A DNA stretch of 64,000 nucleotides from Pseudonocardia sp. CNS-004 (GCA_001942185.1 MKJV01000088.1:21123-85122); one strand, 5' to 3'; counted from the stretch's first letter, positions 16,794 to 25,856 are shown. Notes: generated from the letters alone by a model not told the origin. Program-made: numbers and translations.

Positions 16794-17623
16794 TCAGGCG
16801 CGGCGTGTGGCCGCGTCGGCGATGCAGAACAGGCCGAACGCCATGAACCCCGCAGCCACCACGGCGAGCAGCCACGTCCCCGCCGCGGTGGTGCCCAGCG
16901 CGCGCAGCGCCTCGTCGAGCCCGCCTGCCCAGCCGGGATCCGCGAGCAGCGCGGCCGCACCGGCGAGGCCGGCCACCACGCCGATCGCGAGTGCGCGCGC
17001 GAGGTGCCCGATCGCCCCCAGCACCTCGATCGCGTTCTGCACACCGGATGCGAGCCTGCGGACGTCGAGATCACCCATGAACGTGCGGCGCACCCCGGTG
17101 TAGGTCATCGCGCCTGCCAGCCCGAGCAGCACGGCCGCGGCGATCCCCAGCAGCAGCCGCCCGGCGGGCAGCGTCAGCACCTGCGCAGCCAGCTGCTGCA
17201 CCGTGCCGTTGGACGATCGGATGCCCGTGAGGTACTCGACGATGATCCCCGCGAGCCGCACACCGCGATCGACTTCGCGACCGCGCCCACCCGCTTGCGC
17301 ACCCGTTCGCCGCCGCGCACCCAGCGGAACCCGACCGCGGCGGCCGTGAGCTGCCACAGCGCGAAGGCGAGCAGGCCGACCACGGCCACGACGAGCGCGA
17401 GGACCCCGCCCGGAGTGGCGGCGATCGTGCCGACGGCGCCTGCGGCGTCCGGCGGGGCGTCCGGCACGCCGAAGGCCACCTGCAACGCGAGCCAGGCGAC
17501 GACGAGGTGGACGATCCCGTAGCCCACGAGCCCGATGCGCCCGAGCACGTCGACGACCCGCCCGGGGGCGTCCGAGCGCCCCTCCCGCACGAGCCGCCGC
17601 AGACGTACGAGTGGCCGGGCCAT
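16794..17623 (-). CDS. DUF1206 membrane protein (one frame break)
   Basis: About 276 aa with six hydrophobic helices arranged as three two-helix repeats, as in DUF1206: IGLVGYGIVHLVVAWLALQV, a middle repeat with AGIIVEYLTGI, and IGHLARALAIGVVAGLAGAA at the C-terminus. One base is missing near 17265, between KSIAV and RLAGIIVEY. The ATG at 17623 has GGAG 7 nt upstream. It lies divergent from the SIMPL-domain gene. Function of the family is unknown. Confidence 0.85.
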
Positions 17624-17707
17624 TCCATCACTCCGTATGCAGCTGTATCGGTGACGTCCTAGAGAAGGGGATACTCCGCGATCCGGCCGCTCGGGGACAC
17701 TCGGGTC

Positions 17708-18312
17708 GTGACCGAGATCGTGACCGAGGGCAGCGGCTGGTACGAGCAGCTCGGCGACCGCGCCGAGCTCGACGTGAGCTTCACGGCGGTGGCCCGCACG
17801 CGCTCCGACGCCGTGCGGGAACTCGGTCGCCGGATGGAAGGAGCGGAACCGGCGCTCTCCCGGCCGGGGCTGCAGGTGCGGCACGCAGGCTGCGGGTGCA
17901 CAACGAGTGGCGGGGCAACCGGGTGGTCGGCTGCCGGGCGGGCGAGGACCTCGCGCTCCTCGTCACCGACGTCGCCGAGCTCGACGCGGTGCTGTCGGCG
18001 CTGGTGGGCGCCGAGCCCACCGACGTGCAGGGCCCGAGGTGGGTGCTGGCGGACCCCGCCGCCGCCCGCCGCGAGGCGCAGCGGCGTGCGGTGGCCGACG
18101 CTCGCGACCGGGCCGATGGCTACGCCGACGCGCTGGGCGGCACGCTCGGGCCGCTGGTGAGGCTGTCGGAGGCGCCGGAGCACGGCGCGCCCGTGGCGTA
18201 CCGGATGGCGGCGGCCGAGACCGCGGGCCCCGACGTCCGCGCGCTCGGCCTCGAGCCCGAGCCGGTGCGCGTCACGGCGCGCTGCACGACGACCTGGACC
18301 CTGGAGCCGTGA
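17708..18312 (+). CDS. SIMPL-domain (DUF541) protein (one frame break)
   Basis: About 201 aa. It opens with VTEIVTEGSGWYEQLGDRAE, lacking a signal peptide, and continues with the beta-alpha pattern of SIMPL/DUF541 proteins (ARREAQRRAVADARDRADGYADALGGTLG is the diagnostic helix). One base is missing near 17885. SIMPL proteins elsewhere associate with signalling or oxidative stress, but nothing here fixes a role. The stop TGA is the first three bases of a 62-bp palindromic repeat. Confidence 0.82.
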
Positions 18313-18371
18313 TCGCCACGAGTGGTGTCGGCGCGTCGAACATGTCGCCCTGACACCATTCCCGGCGATCA
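18310..18371. repeat. 62-bp TGATC-bounded palindrome, copy A
   Basis: The left arm TGATCGCCACGAGTGGTGTC pairs with the right arm GACACCATTCCCGGCGATCA; about 22 of 26 positions match across the full arms. It begins at the TGA stop of the SIMPL gene, in a convergent gap. Same length and core as 36567-36628 and 37729-37790. Confidence 0.8.
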
Positions 18372-18385
18372 CTGGACGGGCAGGG

Positions 18386-18862
18386 CTACGCCCGGGGGTC
18401 GCCCGGCACGACCGTGCCCTCGATGATCAGGCGATCGGGGCGCGGGGTGGGGTCGTCGACCACCTCGCCGTCGACCACCGGCGCCTGGCTGCGGATCCGC
18501 GCGGAGCGCAGGTCGGGGGAGCGCTCCTCCGCCGCGCGCACCAGCCTGCGACGGGCCAGGGCACGAGTGGGCGGCAGCACCAGCAGCAGGCCTGCGAGGT
18601 CGGTGACCAGGCCGGGGACGAACAGCAGCACGCCACCCGCCGCCACCAGCATGCCGTCGGTGAGCTCGGCGGTGGGCACCCGCCGGTTGTTCACCGCCTC
18701 GGCGAGGGCCTGGGCTGCCCGCACACCCTCGCGGCGGGCCAGCCACAGCCCGAGCACCGATCCGGCCAGCAGCACGAGCAGCGTCCAGCCCAGCCCGATC
18801 GCCGACCCGAGCGCGACCAGCGCAACGATCTCGATCACGAGGTACAGGAGCACGAACGCCAT
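18386..18862 (-). CDS. fxsA: FxsA-family membrane protein
   Basis: A 158-aa protein with the FxsA topology: two N-terminal membrane helices (LLYLVIEIVALVALGSAIG and TLLVLLAGSVLGLWLA), the conserved REGVRA loop, and a third and fourth segment (GGVLLFVPGLVTDLAGLLLV). The C-terminal 55 residues are soluble and poorly conserved. FxsA of E. coli overcomes F-plasmid exclusion of phage T7; its normal job is unknown. It is a single gene, convergent with the SIMPL gene across a palindromic repeat. Confidence 0.88.
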   Translation of the reverse strand: MAFVLLYLVIEIVALVALGSAIGLGWTLLVLLAGSVLGLWLARREGVRAAQALAEAVNNRRVPTAELTDGMLVAAGGVLLFVPGLVTDLAGLLLVLPPTRALARRRLVRAAEERSPDLRSARIRSQAPVVDGEVVDDPTPRPDRLIIEGTVVPGDPRA

Positions 18863-18918
18863 GCTCTGAGTAACGCACGAGATGCCGTCCGTGCTCCCGA
18901 GATCCAGTCACGGATCGG

Positions 18919-20205
18919 TCACCACGTGAGCGCGAGTCCCGGATCCGTGAGCAGCGCGCCGACGTCGGCGAGGAACCGGGAACCCTGCTCGCCGTCGACG
19001 AGCCGGTGGTCGAACGACAGTGCCAGCTGGCACACGGTGCGCACCGCGAGCTCGCCGTCCACCACCCACGGCATCGGCTTGATCGCGCCCACCGCGAGGA
19101 TCGCGGCCTCCCCTGGATTGATGATGGGAGTGCCGGAGTCCACGCCGAACACGCCGACGTTGGTGATGGTGAACGTGCCCCCGACCAGGTCGGACGGGGG
19201 CGTCTTGCCGGACCGGGCCGTGTCGGTGAGGCCCTCCAACGCACCGGCGAGCTCCCGGAGCGAGAGCGTGTCGGCGTCGCGGATCTTCGGCACGATCAGC
19301 CCGCGCGGGGTGGCCGCGGCGATCCCGAGCTGCACCCGGTCGTAGTAGACGATCTCGCCCGCCGGCTCGTCCCACGAGGCGTTCACGTCGGGCGTGCGCT
19401 TCGCGGCGAGGCACACCGCCTTCGCCACGAACGCGAGCGGTGTGAGCTTCACCTCCCGGTACTCGCGGGTGGCGCGCAGCCGGTCCCGCAGCTCCATCGT
19501 GGCCGTGACGTCGACGGCCAGGAACTCGGTGACGTGCGGCGCGGTGAACGCGCTTCCCGCCACCGCCGCTGCGGTGGCCCTGCGCACCCCGCGGATCGGC
19601 TCCCGGCGCACGCCACCCGCACTCGCGGCGGGAGCGGCCGGGGCGGGAGCGGCCGCGCCCTCGACGTCCGCGCGGGTGATCACGCCCCCTTCGCCGCTAC
19701 CGCTGAGGCTGCGCAGGTCGATGCCCAGGTCCTTGGCGAGCTTGCGCACGGGAGGTTTGGCGAGCGGAACGGGGCGGTCCCCGTTGCGAGCCGATCCGTT
19801 CGGACGAACGACACTCTCGTCCGATGGATCCGTACGAGCGGGCCGTTCGTCCGACGGCGGGGTCCGGCGGGGGCGGCGGGTCGCCGAGGCCTGGCGCGGG
19901 CCGTAGCCCACCAGGTTGGGGACCGCTTCCTCGTCGGCCGTGCTGCGCGCGGGTGCCTCGGCGCCTCCCGTGTCGATCGAGATGATCGGGGTGCCGACCT
20001 GGATCGTCTTGCCGGGCTCCGCGAGCAGGGCGCTCACGGTGCCCGCCCACGGGCACGGCAGCTCGACGGCGGCCTTCGCCGTCTCGATCTCGCAGATGAC
20101 CTGGTTGACGGTGACCTCGTCGCCCGGCCCGACCTGCCAGGCGATGATCTCGGCCTCGGTGAGGCCCTCACCGACGTCGGGCAGCGTGAACTCGCGGAGG
20201 GGCAT
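18919..20205 (-). CDS. bkdC: Dihydrolipoamide acyltransferase (E2) of branched-chain 2-oxoacid dehydrogenase
   Basis: A 428-aa E2 core. One lipoyl domain (EIETAKAAVELP, lipoyl Lys44), a Pro/Ser/Asp/Arg-rich linker at about 85-150, a peripheral-subunit-binding domain (PPVRKLAKDLGIDLRSLSG) and the acyltransferase domain with catalytic SFDHRLVDG (His400, Asp404). It transfers the acyl group from E1 to CoA. It is the last gene of the operon E1alpha, E1beta, small ORF, E2, and its ATG overlaps the small ORF stop (TGATG). No E3 gene is nearby, so a shared lipoamide dehydrogenase is implied. The linker DNA contains a 51-bp dispersed palindromic repeat. Confidence 0.93.
   Translation of the reverse strand: MPLREFTLPDVGEGLTEAEIIAWQVGPGDEVTVNQVICEIETAKAAVELPCPWAGTVSALLAEPGKTIQVGTPIISIDTGGAEAPARSTADEEAVPNLVGYGPRQASATRRPRRTPPSDERPARTDPSDESVVRPNGSARNGDRPVPLAKPPVRKLAKDLGIDLRSLSGSGEGGVITRADVEGAAAPAPAAPAASAGGVRREPIRGVRRATAAAVAGSAFTAPHVTEFLAVDVTATMELRDRLRATREYREVKLTPLAFVAKAVCLAAKRTPDVNASWDEPAGEIVYYDRVQLGIAAATPRGLIVPKIRDADTLSLRELAGALEGLTDTARSGKTPPSDLVGGTFTITNVGVFGVDSGTPIINPGEAAILAVGAIKPMPWVVDGELAVRTVCQLALSFDHRLVDGEQGSRFLADVGALLTDPGLALTW
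19801..19851 (-). repeat. 51-bp palindromic repeat inside the E2 linker
   Basis: Read leftward, this segment aligns base for base without gaps with 47130-47180 (about 41 of 51 identical) and with 40224-40274. The ends ACGAACGGC and CGTTCGT are inverted. It encodes the Ser/Asp/Arg-rich interdomain linker of E2 in frame. Confidence 0.7.
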
Positions 20206-20378
20206 CAGTGGCCCCCACCAGGAGTGCGGTGCGTGTATCGGCGGATCCAGGTTTCCGCCGGGTGTAGCGGCGGGCCGGCCTCGTACCGGGCGTACTCGGC
20301 CGGTTCGCCGATGCGCCCAGCGGGAAGCTGGGCCGTCGAGATATGTGCCGTACTGCTGGTGGGGGTCACTTCGGTCAC
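20205..20378 (-). CDS. Small unknown ORF coupled between E1beta and E2
   Basis: A 57-aa reading frame filling the gap between E1beta and E2. Its GTG start at 20378 overlaps the E1beta TGA (GTGA), and its TGA overlaps the E2 ATG (TGATG), so it is coupled on both sides. The product starts MTEVTPTSSTAHIS, contains PAGRIGEPAEYARYEAGPP and ends RYTHRTPGGGH; it is soluble, with no membrane segment or cysteine. I recognise no family. The seamless overlaps argue that it is translated, and a helper or assembly peptide for the complex is possible. The alternative is a relic or a translational bridge. Confidence 0.6.
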   Translation of the reverse strand: MTEVTPTSSTAHISTAQLPAGRIGEPAEYARYEAGPPLHPAETWIRRYTHRTPGGGH

Positions 20379-21349
20379 CAGGCCAGCGAACGGTCGACGG
20401 CGTCGAGCACGCGGTCGAGGTCGGGGAGGTAGTCCTCCTCGCACTTCGACGGCGGGTAGGGGGTGTCGAACCCCGTGACCCGCAGCACCGGCGCCTCCAG
20501 CGAGTAGAAGGCCTCCTGCTGGACGCGGGCCGCGACCTCGGAGGCGATGGAGGACTCCGACGGCGCCTCGGACACGACGACGAGCCGGCCGGTGCGGCGC
20601 ACCGACTCCACCACCGGGTCGAGGTCGAGGGGGGACAGCGTGCGCAGGTCGATCACCTCGAGGTCGTGGCCGTCGGTCTCCGCGGCGGCCGCGGCATCGA
20701 GGCAGGTCCTGAGCAGCGGGCCGTAGGTGACGACCGTCAGCGTGCTGCCCGGGCGCACGACGCGGGAGGCGAAGAGCGGTGGTGGCTCGGCAGCCGGGTC
20801 GACCTCGCCCTTCTCCCAGTACCGCCGCTTCGGTTCGAAGAAGATCACCGGGTCGTCGCACGCGATGGCCTGCTGGATCATCCAGAAGGCGTCGGCCGGG
20901 TTCGAGCAGGCCACGACCCGCAGCCCGGCGGCGTGTGCGAAGTACGACTCGGGCGACTCGCTGTGGTGCTCGACGGCCCCGATGCCCCCACCGAACGGGA
21001 TCCGCACGACGACCGGCACCGTGATCTTGCCCTGCGAGCGGTAGTGCAGCTTGGCCAGCTGGGAGACGATCTGGTCGAACCCGGGGAAGACGAACCCGTC
21101 GAACTGGATCTCACACACCGGCCGGAACCCGCGGATCGCGAGGCCGACCGCGGTGCCGATGATCCCGGACTCGGCGAGCGGGGTGTCGAGCACGCGCTGC
21201 TCACCGAAGTCCTTCTGCAGGCCGTCGGTGACCCGGTAGACCCCACCGAGCTTGCCGACGTCCTCACCCATCACGAGGACCTTCGGGTCGCGTTCCATCG
21301 CCGCGCGGAGGCCGTTGTTCAACGCCTTGGCCAGGGTGGTCGCCGCCAT
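20375..21349 (-). CDS. bkdB: Branched-chain 2-oxoacid dehydrogenase E1 beta subunit
   Basis: 324 aa of transketolase pyrimidine-binding type: LVMGEDVGKLGGVYRVTDGL near the N-terminus, then DTPLAESGIIGTAVGLA and the C-terminal domain with VVVSEAPSESSIASEVAA. With E1alpha it forms the thiamine-diphosphate-dependent heterotetramer that decarboxylates branched-chain 2-oxoacids. The ATG at 21349 follows the E1alpha stop by one base. The reading frame is intact. Confidence 0.93.
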   Translation of the reverse strand: MAATTLAKALNNGLRAAMERDPKVLVMGEDVGKLGGVYRVTDGLQKDFGEQRVLDTPLAESGIIGTAVGLAIRGFRPVCEIQFDGFVFPGFDQIVSQLAKLHYRSQGKITVPVVVRIPFGGGIGAVEHHSESPESYFAHAAGLRVVACSNPADAFWMIQQAIACDDPVIFFEPKRRYWEKGEVDPAAEPPPLFASRVVRPGSTLTVVTYGPLLRTCLDAAAAAETDGHDLEVIDLRTLSPLDLDPVVESVRRTGRLVVVSEAPSESSIASEVAARVQQEAFYSLEAPVLRVTGFDTPYPPSKCEEDYLPDLDRVLDAVDRSLAW

Positions 21350-21350
21350 C

Positions 21351-22572
21351 TCAGACCCCGCTCCTGCTCGAACCCGCAAGCGGTTCTTCGGTCTCGAAGG
21401 ACGCGCGGTAGTCCAGGTACGCGGCGCGCTGCGCCTCCAGCTGAGGCGAGGGCTCCGCGTAGACCTGCGAGAACATCCGGTCCGGCGACGGCTGCGGCAT
21501 GTTCTCGCAGAACTCGCGGAACCCGGCGGCCAGCGCATCGGACTCGGCCTGCACCTCGTCGAAGAACTCCTGCCCGACGTGGTGCTCGCGGACCAGGTTG
21601 ACCCGCACCCGCTCGATCGGGTCCTTGAGCTTCCACAGCTCCAGCTCGTCGGCGAGGCGATAGCGCGACGGGTCGTCGGACGTGGTGTGCGCGTCCATGC
21701 GGTAGGTGAACGCCTCGATCAGCACCGGACCGTTCCCGGACCGGCACTCCTCGAGCGCCCACCGCGTGACGGCCAGGCAGGCCAGCACGTCGTTGCCGTC
21801 GACCCGGATGCCGGGGAAGCCGTACCCGGCGGCGCGCTGTAGAGCGGCACCCGGCTCTGCCGCTCGGTGGGCTCCGAGATGGCCCACTGGTTGTTCTGGC
21901 AGTAGAAGACGACCGGCGCGTCGTACACGGCGGCCCAGACGAAGCCTTCGTGCACGTCGCCCTGGCTGGTGGCGCCGTCGCCGAAGAAGCAGATCGTGGC
22001 CTCGCTGTCGGGGCCCTCGCCGACCTTGCCCTCGAACTTCTGGCCCATCGCGTAGCCGGCGGCGTTGAGGACCTGGTTGCCGATGACGATCGTGTAGAGG
22101 TGGAAGCGGGAGCCTTCGGGTCCCAGCTGCCGTGGTCGGTGCCGCGGAAGATCCCGAGCAGCTCCGTGGGGTCGATCCCGCGGGTCCACGCCACCCCGTG
22201 CTCGCGGTACGACGGGAACGCCATGTCCTGGGACGCCATGGCCCGTCCCGCCCCGATCTGCGCGGCCTCCTGGCCCAGCAGCGGTACCCAGATCCCGAGC
22301 TGGCCCTGGCGCTGCAGGGCGTTGCCCTCGCGGTCGAACCGGCGCACGAGAACCAGGTCGCGGTAGAGGTCGCGCAGCGCGCCCACGTCGAGGTCGGCGG
22401 CGTAGGCGTCGAAGCGGGGGTCGGAGACCCGCTCGCCCTCGGGCGTGAGTAGCTGTACGAGCTCGGGGTCGCCCTCGTCGGTGGCCTTCAGTCCGGCCAT
22501 CACGTGATCACGGCCGGGCCGTGCCCCGTGAACGGCCGCTGTGGGCGGGACCCAGTCCTGCGAAGTGGACAT
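21351..22572 (-). CDS. bkdA: Branched-chain 2-oxoacid dehydrogenase E1 alpha subunit (two frame breaks)
   Basis: About 407 aa. It starts MSTSQDWVPPTAAVHGARPG at an ATG with GAGGAGG just upstream. The thiamine-diphosphate motif runs from CFFGDGATSQGDVHEGFVWA to CQNNQWAIS. Two single-base gaps, near 22106 and 21842, split the frame; all three parts fit the family in order, so sequencing error is likely. As the first gene of the operon it is preceded by about 265 bp of non-coding DNA containing a 15-bp tandem repeat. Preference for branched-chain substrates is inferred from operon structure and resemblance to mycobacterial BkdABC; a pyruvate-type role is possible. Confidence 0.88.
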
Positions 22573-22729
22573 GGTGCCTCCTCGTCTGCTCGACCCTGTC
22601 CCGTTCGTGGCGGGATCCAGGGCGGACGCGTCCGGCCGGGGCACCCCGGTGCGGGTCCACGACCGGCTCGGAACGCAATCCTGACACGGCGCACACACGC
22701 AGGGCAGATCCCCCGCGGCACCCCACGGG

Positions 22730-22795
22730 GGCATGGCACACAGCGGCATGACGCAGAGCGGCACGGCCCGCAGAGGCATGACACAGCGGCACGCC
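22730..22795. repeat. 15-bp tandem repeats upstream of the bkd operon
   Basis: Four and a half imperfect units beginning GGCATG or GGCACG: 22730, 22745, 22760, 22775 and 22788, with periods 15, 15, 15 and 13. They lie in the non-coding gap between the bkd start and the next gene. I see no gene here; the low-complexity frames across it have no start site. Confidence 0.7.
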
Positions 22796-22819
22796 CCGTG
22801 TTCGTCGGGACGTGCCGCT
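22785..22819 (-). terminator. Hairpin after the antitoxin-like gene
   Basis: AGCGGCACG (22785-22793) pairs with CGTGCCGCT (22811-22819), extended inward by CCCG/CGGG with a small bulge. It lies about 20 bp past the stop of the gene ending at 22838. Confidence 0.6.
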
Positions 22820-22837
22820 CGCTGTGCTCCGGGTGGT

Positions 22838-23248
22838 CTAGCGGCCGGGCTCCGCCTGCCCGGACTGGCCCGGCTGACCCGACTGGCCCGGCTGACCCGA
22901 CTGGCCCGGCTGGCCCGGCTGACCCGACTGGCCGGCCTGGGGCTGCTGCGGCGGAGCGGGCGGCGGCGTGTAGTCGGCCGTGCGGCCGAAGCCCGCGTTC
23001 TGCTCGTAGCCCGGGGCGTGCCCGTTGCCGGGGGCGCCGTAACCGGGTGTCTGCCGGATCCCGGCGAAACCCTTCGCCTTGTCGGTGGCACCCCGGATCT
23101 GACCCGAGTACTTGCCCTTCGTCTGCTTGTCGACGAAATCCGCCGCCTGGTCGAGGTACTTGCTTGCCTTGTCGGGGTTGCTCTTCGCGTATCGGCGAGC
23201 TGCCTCGGCCGCAGTGGCCAGCAGTGCCAGGCGTTTGAACAGGGCCAT
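22838..23248 (-). CDS. MT0933-type antitoxin-like protein with Gly-Gln-Pro tail
   Basis: 136 aa. The core matches the actinobacterial MT0933 (Rv0909) antitoxin-like family: KYLDQAADFVDKQTKGKYS followed by GQIRGATDKAKGFAG. The C-terminal 35 residues are a low-complexity GQSGQPGQ repeat whose DNA is also repetitive (about 22860-22930). GGAGG lies 5 nt before the ATG at 23248. No toxin partner gene is adjacent, so the toxin-antitoxin label is only a family name; many members are stand-alone and possibly stress-related. The N-terminus LFKRLALLATAAEAARRYA may be a short amphipathic helix. Confidence 0.8.
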   Translation of the reverse strand: MALFKRLALLATAAEAARRYAKSNPDKASKYLDQAADFVDKQTKGKYSGQIRGATDKAKGFAGIRQTPGYGAPGNGHAPGYEQNAGFGRTADYTPPPAPPQQPQAGQSGQPGQPGQSGQPGQSGQPGQSGQAEPGR

Positions 23249-23458
23249 CGCGTCCTCCAGAAGGTGTGGTCTCACCGCGGACAACGCGCACGCGGTGCCT
23301 GCCGGTTCCGTGGGTACCCAACCTAGCCCTGTGTCTCACTGGACAGTCGCACCGAATCACTCTGGGTGATGTCACACAACAGTGACCACCGACGAGATGT
23401 CCGTCAGGCATACGGGTGGCAGCATTCCCGCGTACTCACCGCCCACGAGGAGGTCACC

Positions 23459-24267
23459 GTGCCCGCCTTCCGCCGTTCCATCCCGGTCGCGCTCGGCGCT
23501 GCCGCGCTTGCGATCGCCCTCGCCGGGTGTGGTGGCGGAGGAGGTGAATCGGCCGCTCCCGCGGCCGGCGGGGTGCAGCTCGTCAGCGACGGCGTGCTGA
23601 CCACGTGCACGCACCTGCCCTACGAGCCGTTCCAGTACCAGGACGGTGCGGAGATCGTCGGCTTCGACGTCGACATGGTCGACCTCGTCGCGGCCAAGCT
23701 CGGGTCGAACAGCAGATCATCGACATGCCGTTCGACGGCATCCAGTCCGGCGCCGCGTTCGACTCCGGCCAGTGCGACATCGGCGCCGCGGCCATGACGA
23801 TCACAGAAGAGCGCAAGCAGAACATCGACTTCTCCGACCCCTACTTCGAGGCGACGCAGGCCCTGCTCGTGCAGCAGGCCTCCGGGATCTCGGACCCGAG
23901 CGGGCTCGCGGGGAAGAAGGTCGGCGTGCAGAACAGCACCACCGGCCAGGAGTACGCGCAGAACAACATCACCGGTGCCGAGATCGTGGTCTTCGAGGAC
24001 CTGGGGCTGCTGACCACCGCGGTGCAGACCGGCACGGTGGACGCCGCGATCGCCGACAACGGCCCGCTGCTCGACTTCGCGAAGAAGAACCCCGGCCTCG
24101 CCGTCACCGCCGAGTTCCGCACCGACGAGCAGTACGGGTTCGGGGTCCGCAAGGGCAACACCGCCCTGCTGCAGGCGATCAACGAGAGCATCGCGGCGTC
24201 GCGCTCCGACGGCACGTACACCCAGATCTACGAGAAGTGGTTCGGTCAGGCGCCGAACCAGGGCTGA
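23459..24267 (+). CDS. Polar amino-acid ABC transporter, substrate-binding lipoprotein (one frame break)
   Basis: About 269 aa of the family-3 solute-binding type. The GTG at 23459 has GAGGAGG 5 nt upstream. The lipobox is ALAGC, followed by a Gly-rich spacer. Typical family-3 segments are present: PYEPFQYQDGAEIVGFDVDMV, then FDSGQCDIGAAAMTIT and the C-terminal SRSDGTYTQIYEKWFG. One base is missing near 23706. It heads the operon binding protein, permease, ATPase; the ligand is probably a glutamine, glutamate or similar amino acid, which cannot be decided from sequence. Confidence 0.9.
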
Positions 24268-24275
24268 TCCGACGC

Positions 24276-25081
24276 ATGGCACTCACCCGACGCCAGCGCG
24301 CGCGGGCGTGGCGCGGTGTCCAGTACGCGATCGCGGTCGCGGTCGTACTGGCCATCGCGTTCACCGCCGACTGGGCCACGATCGGCCGCGCGTTCTTCGA
24401 CCTCGAGTCGCGGCGAGCCTGTTCCCCGACGTCCTCACGATCGCCCTGCGCAACACGGTGGTCTTCACCGCGCTCGGCTTCCTCCTCGCCCTCGCCCTCG
24501 GCCTCGTGCTGGCCCTGATGCGGCTGTCGTCGGTGGGGGTCTACCGCGTGGTGGCGGGGGCGTACGTCGAGTTCTTCCGCGGGCTGCCCGCGCTGTTGGT
24601 GGTCATCGCCATCGGGTTCGGCATCCCGCTGGCGTTCGGCACGATCCTCGACCGCACGCTGTCCATCACGCTCGCGCTGGGCATGGTCGGCTCCGCCTAC
24701 ATCGCCGAGACGATCCGGGCCGGCATCCAGGCGGTGCCGCCGGGCCAGGTGGAGGCTGCGCGCTCGCTCGGCATGTCGCCCGCGCGCACGATGGTCTTCA
24801 TCGTGATCCCGCAGGCGTTCCGCATCGTCCTGCCGCCGCTCACCAACGAGCTGATCCTGCTGACGAAGGACTCCTCGCTGGCGTTCCTGCTCGGCACGAC
24901 CCTGGACCAGCAGGAGCTGGCCCAGTTCGGCCGGGCCGCGCTGAACGAGGTGCGCAGCCTCACGCCGATCCTCGTCGTCGGCCTCTGCTACCTGATCATC
25001 ACGATCCCGCTGTCGTACCTCGCGCGGCGCCTCGAGCGCCGCTTCGGGAGCGCGGGCATGCCGAAGGGTGCCGAGGTATGA
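24276..25081 (+). CDS. Polar amino-acid ABC transporter permease (one frame break)
   Basis: About 268 aa, HisMQ/GlnP type. The EAA loop is VEAARSLGMSPARTMVFIVIP, and the substrate-path sequence YVEFFRGLPALLVV is typical of the family. One base is missing near 24412, between DLESRR and LFPDVLTIALR. The start is eight bases after the binding-protein stop and the gene overlaps the ATPase by four bases (ATGA). A single permease gene implies a homodimeric channel. Confidence 0.9.
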
Positions 25082-25830
25082 CCGAGACCGTCGTCCGCGT
25101 CACGGACCTGCACAAGTCCTTCGGCAGCAACCACGTGCTGCGCGGCATCGACCTGGAGGTCGCCCGCGGCGACGTCGTGTGCATCATCGGGCCGTCCGGT
25201 TCGGGCAAGTCCACGCTGTTGCGGTGCGTGAACCTCCTCGAGGTGCCCACCCGCGGCACCGTGGTCGTCGGCGACCATGAGATGACCGACCCGGACGTCG
25301 ACATCGACGCGGCCCGGCGCAGCACCGGCATGGTGTTCCAGCAGTTCAACCTGTTCGCGCACCTCTCGGTGCTGGCCAACCTGACGATCGCGCAACGCCG
25401 GGTGCTCGGCCGCAGCCGGGACGAGGCGGAGAAGGTCGCCCGGCACAACCTGGAACGGGTGGGGCTGGCCGGGCGCGAGAACGCCATGCCCCGTCAGCTC
25501 TCCGGTGGCCAGCAGCAGCGCGTGGCGATCGCGCGTGCGCTGTCGATGGACCCGTCGGTGATGCTCTTCGACGAGCCGACGTCGTCGCTGGACCCGGAGC
25601 TCGTGGGCGACGTCCTCGACGTCATGCGCGGGCTGGCCAGGGACGGCATGACGATGCTGGTGGTGACGCACGAGATCCAGTTCGCCCGCGAGGTCGCCGA
25701 CCGCGTGCTGTTCATCGACGGCGGGGTGATCGTGGAGGGGGGAGTGCCCGCGGCCGTGATCGGCAACCCGCAGCAGGAGCGCACCCGGACCTTCCTCGCG
25801 CGTGTGCTGCACGGCACGGCGGAGGTCTGA
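25078..25830 (+). CDS. Polar amino-acid ABC transporter ATPase
   Basis: 250 aa, GlnQ type: Walker A GPSGSGKST, Q-loop MVFQQFNLF, signature LSGGQQQRVAIARAL, Walker B VMLFDEPTSSLDP, H-loop VVTHE. The intact frame follows the permease with a four-base overlap. The stop codon lies inside a hairpin shared with the convergent gene. Confidence 0.95.
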   Translation: MTETVVRVTDLHKSFGSNHVLRGIDLEVARGDVVCIIGPSGSGKSTLLRCVNLLEVPTRGTVVVGDHEMTDPDVDIDAARRSTGMVFQQFNLFAHLSVLANLTIAQRRVLGRSRDEAEKVARHNLERVGLAGRENAMPRQLSGGQQQRVAIARALSMDPSVMLFDEPTSSLDPELVGDVLDVMRGLARDGMTMLVVTHEIQFAREVADRVLFIDGGVIVEGGVPAAVIGNPQQERTRTFLARVLHGTAEV

Positions 25831-25856
25831 CCCCCGATCCCGGGGTCGGGGGTCAG
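25827..25856. terminator. Bidirectional hairpin containing both stop codons
   Basis: CTGACCCCCGA pairs perfectly with TCGGGGGTCAG (11 bp) around a short GC core. The TGA stops of the ATPase (25828-25830) and of the convergent AAA gene (complement of 25853-25855) are the same bases of the two arms. Confidence 0.8.

Noticed and set aside
22508..22792. Small Cys/Met/Pro-rich protein encoded by the 15-bp repeats
   Set aside because: No start signal, several equivalent frames are open, and it overlaps the bkdA start.
22838..23248. A complete toxin-antitoxin pair
   Set aside because: Only the MT0933-like antitoxin family member is present; neither neighbour resembles a toxin.
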